DNA of 64,000 bases from UBA993 sp964436815 (GTDB lineage: Bacteria; Bacillota; Dethiobacteria; DTU022), in the NCBI GenBank assembly GCA_964436815.1, contig CAYTER010000002.1, forward strand, positions 1 through 64,000, in the 5' to 3' direction. The translations under genes and the position numbers were made by a program. Positions within the stretch are counted from its first letter, which is position 1. Each line of letters begins with the position of its first letter. The notes below the pieces were generated by a model that did no database searches, was not told the DNA's origin, and saw nothing but the letters and a program-made list of their open reading frames with translations. Positions 54,208 to 61,768 of the stretch are shown one piece after another.

Positions 54208-54798
54208 TTAATAAAAAGTTATCTTGGCGAAAGGCAGAAAGCGCATGATCACTCGCCCCTGGATATTTCCCAGCGGCACTGGACCGATCTGCCTGCTGTC
54301 ACTGCTATGATTGCGGTTATCGCCAAGAACATAAATATGGTCTTGTGGAACTACAACCGGCTCATGCTCGGTGGTCATCTTACCTTTAATATAACTTTCC
54401 TCGACAACCTCACCATTGCGATAAACACGACCCATAATGAACTCCAGCCGATCCCCCGGGAGGCCGATAACCCTTTTTACCCACATATGATCGCTTCTTT
54501 CGCGAATGATGAGCGCCGGCAGCGGGCTTTCGATCAGGCGATCCTGCAGGGTCCTGCTCCGTTCTACCCGGCTGTCGATAATTACAATATCACCGTAATC
54601 CGGGGCAGCTTTAAAAATTGAGGGAGTCAGGAAAACCAAAACACGGTTTCCCTGCGAATCGAATGTCGGTTCCATCGAAATATCATTAATATCGTAGGTT
54701 TGAATAACCAGCACACTGATGGCAATAGTGATCACAATGATCAGCAAGATTTGTTTTAACCATGATACGATTGTTGATTCCTGCTTCGTTTTTTCCAT
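54208..54798 (-). CDS. lepB: Type I signal peptidase
   Basis: A 196-residue signal peptidase. One N-terminal membrane helix; the catalytic Ser in NDISMEPTF and Lys in MWVKRVIGLPGD, with the box E motif GDNRNHSSDSRQIGPV. It removes Sec-type signal peptides. I choose the ATG at 54798; an ATG at 54807 is closer than usual to GGAG. It precedes the LCP gene by about 60 bases. Confidence 0.94.
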   Translation of the reverse strand: MEKTKQESTIVSWLKQILLIIVITIAISVLVIQTYDINDISMEPTFDSQGNRVLVFLTPSIFKAAPDYGDIVIIDSRVERSRTLQDRLIESPLPALIIRERSDHMWVKRVIGLPGDRLEFIMGRVYRNGEVVEESYIKGKMTTEHEPVVVPQDHIYVLGDNRNHSSDSRQIGPVPLGNIQGRVIMRFLPFAKITFY

Positions 54799-54913
54799 GA
54801 GCGGCATGACTCCTCTACAGTAAAAAATCTAAGCCCCCGGCTGCTAAAACACTGTGGAACCTTAGATGATTATAACACTTGCCGGAAATAGGATAATAAC
54901 CCCGAACTACTCC

Positions 54914-55552
54914 CTAACTGTCAAAAAGTTTATTTTGCAAAGCAAAAATGGCCAGTTGCGTGCGATCACGCAGGTTCAGTTTTTCCAGCAAATGCGTGAC
55001 ATGGGTTTTAACCGTCCGTTCACTGATGAACAGCTGATCGCCGATCTCCTTGTTACCCAAACCACCGGTAATCAGCTCCAGCACCTCCAGCTCGCGCGGG
55101 CTGATTTGATCTATTTTTTTCGTGCTGTTCATACTACCGCTAACTTCTTTCAGCATCCTTGCCGCCGCCAGGGGATGAAGGGTCGGTTCGCCTGCCGCCG
55201 CGCTGCGGATGGCTGCAGCAAGCTCATCTGCAGCGACATCCTTAAGCAGGTATGAAAGTGCGCCGGCTTTAATTGCCGGCAGGACCAGGTCATCTTCCGC
55301 CTTGCTGGTCAGCACTATGATTTTTGAGTGTGGACTGGCTTCCAGGCATCTTCTGGTTCCTTCCAGGCCATCGGCCCCCGGCATCAACAGATCCATCAAA
55401 ATCACATCAGGCTTTAACCGCCCGGCCATTTCAGCCGCGGATGCTCCGTCTGCAGCTTCTCCCACTACTTCAAGATCAGCTTCGGTATCAAGATAATATT
55501 TTAAACCTTCGCGAACCAGGCCATGATCATCTACCAAGAGGACTGAAATCAT
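54914..55552 (-). CDS. LiaR/NarL-type response regulator
   Basis: A 212-residue two-component regulator. The receiver has VDDHGLVREGL and the phospho-acceptor Asp in VILMDLLMPGADG; the output is a LuxR-type helix-turn-helix (SPRELEVLELITGG, NKEIGDQLFISERTVKTHV). It overlaps the kinase gene by 4 bases (ATGA), so they are translationally coupled. With the LiaF-like and kinase genes it forms a cell-envelope stress system. Confidence 0.94.
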   Translation of the reverse strand: MISVLLVDDHGLVREGLKYYLDTEADLEVVGEAADGASAAEMAGRLKPDVILMDLLMPGADGLEGTRRCLEASPHSKIIVLTSKAEDDLVLPAIKAGALSYLLKDVAADELAAAIRSAAAGEPTLHPLAAARMLKEVSGSMNSTKKIDQISPRELEVLELITGGLGNKEIGDQLFISERTVKTHVTHLLEKLNLRDRTQLAIFALQNKLFDS

Positions 55553-56607
55553 TTTTTTTCACTTCCTTTATGCAAAAGCGACATCTGAATGGTTATTTTT
55601 GTTCCCCGACCGGGAGAACTTTCAAAAAAAACCCGGCCACCAATCGCGCCGGCACGCTCCCTGATTCCTGAAAGGCCAACAGCGGCAGGGTTGACCTGCA
55701 CTTTTGGATCAAAACCGGAACCGTTATCGCTAATTGACATCACCACCAGATCACCGGTCCTGGAAAGTTGAGCTTCTACAGTATCCGCATTGGCATGTTT
55801 ACTGATATTATTAAGCGCTTCCTGGGCTATCCGGAATAAACTTTCTCCCTGTTCGCCGACAAGGTTAACCTCAGGATCCAGATGATCGATAAAGTGCCAG
55901 CCCTCACGCTCAGCCAGCTTACCGATGTATTCTTTCAAAGCCTTGCCGAGACCTTCAAGATCAAGGCTGACCGGTCTGAGCTGCATGATCAGCTCCCGAA
56001 TCTGGGCATGGGCCTGACGCGCCATTAATTCAAGGTTTTCACTTTCAGCAATTAATTCTTCGATATTTTCAGGATTACTGCCGATCTTTTTCTTCAGCGC
56101 TGCCGCTCTCATCGCCAGTACAAAAAGCTGCTGATTGACCGTATCGTGCAAGTCGCGAGCCAGGCGCATCCGCTCTTCCAGGGCAGCTCCACGGCCCGCC
56201 TCTTCAGAAAGGCGCAGGTTTTTATCGGCCAAATCTTTTAAGGCTCCAACCGCTTCTTCCAACCGTACCGCCATTAGATTAAGTTGATTCTCCAGCCAGC
56301 CGACTTCATCAAAAGGACCTGTCTCAAGCCTGGCTTCATAGTCCCCGCGGGCGATCCGCCCGGCCATGCGACCCGCTTCCCAAAGCCTGAGCTTCACCGA
56401 ACGGGTTATCAGGGAACCGGCTACTGCCGCAACCAAACCAATTACAAAGCCGCAGATTATTGCTATGGTAAATGAAACCGGCTGCTCCAGGCCAAAGCTG
56501 ACAGCCAGACGGTAAGTTATCAGGGTCATAAAAGCGCTGATGACGCCGGCAGCAAGACAAATTGCCGCCAGGCGCCATTGCAGCCCAAAACTGCGCTCCG
56601 CACTCAT
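55549..56607 (-). CDS. LiaS-like sensor histidine kinase
   Basis: A 352-residue membrane kinase with two N-terminal helices separated by a short loop (intramembrane-sensing type), a HAMP domain (about 65-120), a HisKA_3 dimerisation domain with the phospho-His in RLARDLHDTVNQQLF, and an HATPase with SISDNGSGFDP and GLSGIRERA. It starts directly at the stop of the LiaF-like gene (TAAATG). Phosphorylates the response regulator at 54914-55552. Confidence 0.94.
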   Translation of the reverse strand: MSAERSFGLQWRLAAICLAAGVISAFMTLITYRLAVSFGLEQPVSFTIAIICGFVIGLVAAVAGSLITRSVKLRLWEAGRMAGRIARGDYEARLETGPFDEVGWLENQLNLMAVRLEEAVGALKDLADKNLRLSEEAGRGAALEERMRLARDLHDTVNQQLFVLAMRAAALKKKIGSNPENIEELIAESENLELMARQAHAQIRELIMQLRPVSLDLEGLGKALKEYIGKLAEREGWHFIDHLDPEVNLVGEQGESLFRIAQEALNNISKHANADTVEAQLSRTGDLVVMSISDNGSGFDPKVQVNPAAVGLSGIRERAGAIGGRVFFESSPGRGTKITIQMSLLHKGSEKK

Positions 56608-57378
56608 TTACGATTTACCCGGTAGGGCAGGCATGTAGATTATTTCCATTTCACCAAGCCCAAGTTTCGCCTCGATCTGCAGGGAAGCTTCGGCGCCCTC
56701 TACCGCGATGGACCGCTGCAATTCAAGACCTGAAATACCTGAGCGTTCTTCTTCAAAGAGATGGAGCTCGCCCAAACCGACAGAAGCTTTTATATCAAGA
56801 TTAACTCCACCCGGAACCCTGACGGTTACCTCGCCAATTCCTGTTTTTATGAAGATTTTATGCGTACCCGGTTTGATCTCCGCCGTAGTCAGATCAATGA
56901 CCACATCACCGATGCCGTGAAAAAACTCCTGATCTTCTTCTAAAACCCAGGGCGCACGTCCATGATAAAGATCGCCGATATGTCTCATCTTTGCGCATCT
57001 TTTCCATCCTTCACCTTCCTGGCAATTCTCGGACCAGAAGCGACCTCCACCCTTAACCCGGTCGCCCAGCAGAATAGAGAGACCAATGGCTACCAGGATC
57101 AGCGGCCAGCCATAGCGGGCGATATCTCCGCCGCCAATCGTGCTCAGTCCGGCATTCTTCAACATGCTGAACAGTCCTATCCCTCCAACCCACAGCCCGA
57201 GACCAAGCAAAAACCAGGAATTCCAACCGAAACTGATACTTTCCCATATAATAACCACACCCAGCAGAAGGAGAATTACCGGCCAAAAAGCGATGCCGAA
57301 ATTAAATACCCCGGTTACCTGTAATAGGATTAAAACACCAAGCACCAGCAGGATAATACCCCAGATTTGACGTTTCAT
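56608..57378 (-). CDS. LiaF-like membrane protein
   Basis: A 256-residue protein with four or five N-terminal membrane helices (about 1-110) and a C-terminal beta-rich LiaF-type domain (about 155-250) with repeated G-I-G-E-V-T and G-L-G-E-x-x strands. In Bacillus LiaF inhibits LiaS when the wall is intact. First gene of the three-gene unit, consistent with that role. Confidence 0.9.
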   Translation of the reverse strand: MKRQIWGIILLVLGVLILLQVTGVFNFGIAFWPVILLLLGVVIIWESISFGWNSWFLLGLGLWVGGIGLFSMLKNAGLSTIGGGDIARYGWPLILVAIGLSILLGDRVKGGGRFWSENCQEGEGWKRCAKMRHIGDLYHGRAPWVLEEDQEFFHGIGDVVIDLTTAEIKPGTHKIFIKTGIGEVTVRVPGGVNLDIKASVGLGELHLFEEERSGISGLELQRSIAVEGAEASLQIEAKLGLGEMEIIYMPALPGKS

Positions 57379-57612
57379 CTCATTCTTTCCCTTCTTAAAC
57401 TAGAATTGCAGCTTAACCTGCCTTACTGCCGCTGACTAAACTCTAACCGCAGCGCAAAACTTATATAAGGTCCCCCGGATTGAATTTCCGCTCATACCTG
57501 GGTATGATTTTAACCTGCCTTCCTAGATGATAACACTTCCTTTACTCCTGCCGGCTATTGTTCCAGTTATTGCTCAGTAAAGCTCAGCTTCCTGCTTATA
57601 CCACTTTCAGAA

Positions 57613-57621
57613 TGCTATAAT
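57613..57621 (+). promoter_or_regulatory. Extended -10 promoter of homoserine dehydrogenase
   Basis: TGCTATAAT (57613-57621), about 27 bases before the ATG. In the rest of the 57379-57647 gap I see no gene or riboswitch-like structure. Confidence 0.45.
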
Positions 57622-57647
57622 GCACTTAAGAAAGGGTGAATGCTTAA

Positions 57648-58688
57648 ATGGCTAAAGTAATTAAACTCGGCTTGATTGGTTTTGGCAACGTCGGGCAGGA
57701 ACTGGCCCGAATCCTGCTCGAGAAACAGGAAGCCTGGTTAAGGGATTATGATTTAAGTTTTATTGTTGTGGCAGTATCTACGCTCAGCAAAGGCTCCCTT
57801 TTTAATGAAACAGGAATTGATCTGAAGCGAGCGCTCACCGATCTTGGTGAAGAGGGCTTGTTTAACCGGCATAATCCGGACCTTGCTTCATTAAACCCGC
57901 TGGAACTGACCCGGCTGGATGTTGTAGATGTAGTAATCGAAATCAGCACTTTAAATATAACTAGCGGTCAGCCGGCCACTAATCACCTGGTCAGCGCCCT
58001 GCAAAACGGCAAGGATATCATTACTGCCAACAAAGGCCCGATTGCTTTTCATTATCATGAACTAAAAACCCTGGCCTCCTCGCTAAACAAAAGTCTGTTT
58101 TTTGAAGGCATAGTGATGGACGGCACCCCGGTTTTCAATCTGATCCGTGAAAACCTGATGGGCTGTACCGTTAAAAGTTTTAGAGGAATACTCAACAGCA
58201 CCACCAATTATATCCTGACCGAGATGGCCGCCGGAATAAAATATGAACAAGCCCTCAGTAAAGCCAGGAACCTTGGTTTTGTTGAATCTGACCCTACAAT
58301 GGATATCGACGGCTGGGATGCTGCCGCAAAAGTAGCCGCCCTGATGAATGTGCTCTTTGATGCCCGGATTACCCCGCAGCAGGTTGAGCGGACAGGTATT
58401 GCCAATATCAGGGAAGAAGATCTCAGAAAGACCGAGAGCGAGGGACAAACCATCAGGCTAATCTGCGAGGGGCACAGAGATGGAAACACGTTGCGGGGTA
58501 AAGTTTCCCCTCTTGCCATTTCCCTGCACAACTCACTGGCCTTAATCAGGGGAACATCTTCAGCGTTAACTTTAGATACCGACCTGGCCGGAGAGATTAC
58601 GATCATCAGTCATAACCCGCAGATCAGACAAACCGCTTACGCCCTGATCAGCGATCTTTTCTCGCTGGTCAGATTAAATTCACTTTAG
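57648..58688 (+). CDS. hom: Homoserine dehydrogenase
   Basis: A 346-residue NAD(P)-dependent enzyme that reduces aspartate semialdehyde to homoserine on the way to threonine and methionine. GLIGFGNVGQELARIL is the Rossmann motif, GTPVFNLIRENL, GILNSTTNYIL and GWDAAAKVAALMNVLF are family motifs. No C-terminal ACT domain, so feedback control by threonine should be absent or different. Alone, divergent from the Lia-like operon, ending 4 bases from the convergent HD-GYP stop. AAAGGGTG precedes the ATG. Confidence 0.94.
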   Translation: MAKVIKLGLIGFGNVGQELARILLEKQEAWLRDYDLSFIVVAVSTLSKGSLFNETGIDLKRALTDLGEEGLFNRHNPDLASLNPLELTRLDVVDVVIEISTLNITSGQPATNHLVSALQNGKDIITANKGPIAFHYHELKTLASSLNKSLFFEGIVMDGTPVFNLIRENLMGCTVKSFRGILNSTTNYILTEMAAGIKYEQALSKARNLGFVESDPTMDIDGWDAAAKVAALMNVLFDARITPQQVERTGIANIREEDLRKTESEGQTIRLICEGHRDGNTLRGKVSPLAISLHNSLALIRGTSSALTLDTDLAGEITIISHNPQIRQTAYALISDLFSLVRLNSL

Positions 58689-58692
58689 CAGC

Positions 58693-59727
58693 TTAATAAT
58701 TACTGTTGTCATAAAGCATTTTACTGCCTATCACAACTCGAACAATATCGGGATCTAACTGCGTCCCGGTAACACTTTGCAGTTCTTCTTCCACTTCCGG
58801 GATGGATCTGGATGCAGCATAAGGCCTCTCCCACAGCATGGCGTCTATCGCATCGGCAACAGCAATTATCCTGGCGCCCAGGGGAATATTTTTCCCTACT
58901 ATTCCTTCCGGATAGCCCAGCCCGTCATACCGTTCATGATGATAGAGAATCAGCGGTATGATCTCCTTTAAAAAAGTGGCGGGCGATAAAATATCTGCTC
59001 CGATCACAGAATGTTTTTTAACCATCTCATATTCACCATCATTAAGGCTACTGCTCTTCCTGAGAATGCTTTCTTCGACACCAATTTTCCCGATGTCATG
59101 CAGCGTAGCTGCCTGCCTGATCGGTTCCAACTGATCAAGGGGTATATTCATATTTAAACCGATCTGCTCCACCAGGCTGGCAACTCTCTCCTGGTGCCCT
59201 TTTGTGTATGAGTCCTTGGCATCGACCGCCGCCACCAGGGATTCAATGGTTTCCCTGTAGTGGCTCTGGATGCTGCTGTACGTTATTTTAATCTCTTCCT
59301 CGAGCGCAACCTTGGCCAGCTTAAGTTCATCAATTTTTTTACTTGCTTCCCGTGTTTCAAAACGTTTATGCAGGCCTTTTTTCACGACTTCCCTGACCGA
59401 AGTAATTTCAAAAGGTTTGATCAGATAATCAATGGCGCCAAGTCGAAGGGCTTCCGTTGCTGTATCGATGGAAGCATAGGCGGTAATCATGATTACCTGG
59501 GTGTCAGGAGCCTGTTCCCTGATCACTTTCAACAAATCAATACCGTTCATTTCCGGCATCCGGATATCTAAAATAATCAGATCGTATTCATCTTTTTGTA
59601 AAATTTCAAGCGCCTGCTTGCCGCTGGCGGCAGTTTGAACGGAATAATCATCTCTTAAAATCATTCTCAGAGATTCTCTGGGTCCAAGTTCATCATCCAC
59701 GACAAGAATCAAAGGCTTTTCAGACAT
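58693..59727 (-). CDS. Response regulator with HD-GYP output (c-di-GMP phosphodiesterase)
   Basis: A 344-residue protein. Receiver (about 1-122) with phospho-Asp in LIILDIRMPEMNG and Lys in LIKPFE, a helical linker, then an HD-GYP domain (about 155-335) with HDIGKIGV, HHERYDGLGYPEG and IAVADAIDAML. HD-GYP enzymes hydrolyse c-di-GMP. It follows the two sensor kinases in one operon (28-base gap), which are its likely partners. Confidence 0.94.
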   Translation of the reverse strand: MSEKPLILVVDDELGPRESLRMILRDDYSVQTAASGKQALEILQKDEYDLIILDIRMPEMNGIDLLKVIREQAPDTQVIMITAYASIDTATEALRLGAIDYLIKPFEITSVREVVKKGLHKRFETREASKKIDELKLAKVALEEEIKITYSSIQSHYRETIESLVAAVDAKDSYTKGHQERVASLVEQIGLNMNIPLDQLEPIRQAATLHDIGKIGVEESILRKSSSLNDGEYEMVKKHSVIGADILSPATFLKEIIPLILYHHERYDGLGYPEGIVGKNIPLGARIIAVADAIDAMLWERPYAASRSIPEVEEELQSVTGTQLDPDIVRVVIGSKMLYDNSNY

Positions 59728-59755
59728 TATAGTTGTATACCCCTTTACAATTTGC

Positions 59756-61759
59756 TCATTTAGCGACTAAAGGCAAACTGATTCCGAACTTGAGCGGACT
59801 ACCGTTTGCCTGAACGGCCTGAAGCGTCCCCCCGTGGTCTTCAACTATTTTTCTGCTAACCGGTACACCAATCGATATGGCATTATCAGGGCTAACCTCA
59901 AGGGGGTTAAAAATCTTTTCCGGATCATCCAGATCTATTTTAGTACAGTTATCAGTAATCATAATATGCAGTTGCTCAGGCTCATATTTAGCATCCGGTA
60001 TGGCGGTAACGATGGTGATTTCTTTATCTTTATCCGGAAATCCTTCATAAAGAAAACCGATTAAATAGGCAATTGCCCTGGCCATGCTGAGCCGGTCGAC
60101 TTTTACTGCGGTTTCCCCCGGGCAGATACTTTTTCTGACCAAACCGTTAAGATTACCGCCCTGTTCTTTTAAAAGAGCGATAGATTGCTCAATAATTTCG
60201 TTAATATCAACAATTTCGTACTGATAGTTCAAGGGAGTAGAGAAGGCGATCAGCTGATCGATCAGTTCGTTTAATCTCTTTACTTCCTGCTTTACGGTTT
60301 GCGAAAACAAGGTTCTAAATTCCTGGTCTTCGTATTTTTCCGGCAGCAGCTGGGCATAAGTCTGGATCGCAACCATCGGATTTTTAATCTCATGGGTCAG
60401 TTGACTGACAAAACGGTTCAATACATTAATCTGCTCTACTTTGTTACGTTCCGCTTCTGCAATCTTCCTTGCTGTAATATCGTCAATGATCATTACACTG
60501 CCGAGCACATCATCATTTTGATTAACCATTCTGTAGGTGCTTATTTCAAGAGGCAGCCGGTCCTCTGTCAACTCGAGGAATTCTTTATGATATGCTTTTC
60601 CGGATAACATTGTTTCATAGAGCATATCTCCAAGGGGGCTAATCAGTGATCTCAAATCTGCATTGATCACCTTCGCCGGATCATGTTTTAATATTTCACC
60701 GGCTCGCTGGTTAAAGGTGGTTATTTTTTCAGCGCAATCAATCGCCACAACCCCGCTGTCCATGATCTGTAAAATACTTTCAATATATATTTTTTGGTTA
60801 ACTAGCCGTTCATGCAGATCGATGTCATCCAAGGCAACAGCAATATTCCCGCAAACGGTATAAAGCAGTTCCAACTCTCGATCGTAAAAAGGAGAGCCGG
60901 CAACTTTCGAACCGAGACAGAGAACTCCATTTAACTTGCCCTGGGCGATCAGTGGCACACAAACCTGGGCATGAAGCAGTTTCATTTCCTGTAGAATTTC
61001 AGCCCTGCGTTCAGGAGAGATGTATTCGCAGAGTTCAGATTTCTGCAAAATCTGCCCTTCCGCAGCCAACCAGGCCACTAGACCCTCAGATTCCTTTAGC
61101 CGCAATAATAAATTAATATCAGGATCCAAGCCATGTTGTGCGGCGATGACAAATCCATTACCAGCGTTACTTTTTAACAGGACAGCAATTTTGCCAACCG
61201 GAACAAGCTCTTTAACCGCATAAATAAAGAGATTTATGAACTTCTCCCGATTAAACTGATTACTGACTGTTCTGGAAAAGTCACTTAAAACCCTCGCCCA
61301 GGGACGTGTCGTCAGATCATATTCCCTTTGCGGCACATTATTTTCTGGAAGGGCTTTTCTAACGTCCGCGGTAGGTTCGTCTTTGCTGCTTATCGATTTT
61401 TCCCAGGCGCGGTCAAGAATTTTTTTCAACTGCCATTGCTCGAAGGGCATCGGCAAATAATCATATAACAAATCAGCCAGCTGAAGCGCTTTTTTCTGAT
61501 CTTTTCCCAAACCGATAAAAATCAAACCCGGTTTATGGGCTGCTTCGTCCTTCAGCCAACTGTGAACATCCCGGCAATCCGTATCCAGCAACACTACGCC
61601 GTGATCAAGATCAGTTGTAATCGCACCATTAAAATGATCATCGCTGTTGCCGATTAAAAAATAGCTATCCGGGATAAGATTTTTGATCTCTTCGAGTAAA
61701 TTCTGATCTTCGGTAACCATGAGCACAACTTTCACCCGAGCACCCACTCTCCAGGCCAT
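59756..61759 (-). CDS. Multi-domain sensor kinase homologue with degenerate ATP-binding domain
   Basis: A 667-residue cytoplasmic protein. Domains: a receiver-like domain (about 10-125) in which the usual K-P-F Lys is Met, a GAF domain (about 165-320), a PAS domain (about 325-440), HisKA with the phospho-His (L-T-H-E-I-K-N-P-M near 456) and an HATPase-like end. The ATP-binding boxes are poor: the N-box reads R-A-I-A-Y-L-I-G-F-L without its Asn, the D-x-G-x-G box reads D-N-C-T-K, and the G2 box is I-S-I-G-V-P. It probably cannot phosphorylate itself but could be phosphorylated in trans. A GTG at 61735 is another possible start. Confidence 0.82.
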   Translation of the reverse strand: MAWRVGARVKVVLMVTEDQNLLEEIKNLIPDSYFLIGNSDDHFNGAITTDLDHGVVLLDTDCRDVHSWLKDEAAHKPGLIFIGLGKDQKKALQLADLLYDYLPMPFEQWQLKKILDRAWEKSISSKDEPTADVRKALPENNVPQREYDLTTRPWARVLSDFSRTVSNQFNREKFINLFIYAVKELVPVGKIAVLLKSNAGNGFVIAAQHGLDPDINLLLRLKESEGLVAWLAAEGQILQKSELCEYISPERRAEILQEMKLLHAQVCVPLIAQGKLNGVLCLGSKVAGSPFYDRELELLYTVCGNIAVALDDIDLHERLVNQKIYIESILQIMDSGVVAIDCAEKITTFNQRAGEILKHDPAKVINADLRSLISPLGDMLYETMLSGKAYHKEFLELTEDRLPLEISTYRMVNQNDDVLGSVMIIDDITARKIAEAERNKVEQINVLNRFVSQLTHEIKNPMVAIQTYAQLLPEKYEDQEFRTLFSQTVKQEVKRLNELIDQLIAFSTPLNYQYEIVDINEIIEQSIALLKEQGGNLNGLVRKSICPGETAVKVDRLSMARAIAYLIGFLYEGFPDKDKEITIVTAIPDAKYEPEQLHIMITDNCTKIDLDDPEKIFNPLEVSPDNAISIGVPVSRKIVEDHGGTLQAVQANGSPLKFGISLPLVAK

Positions 61760-61768
61760 ATCAATGAA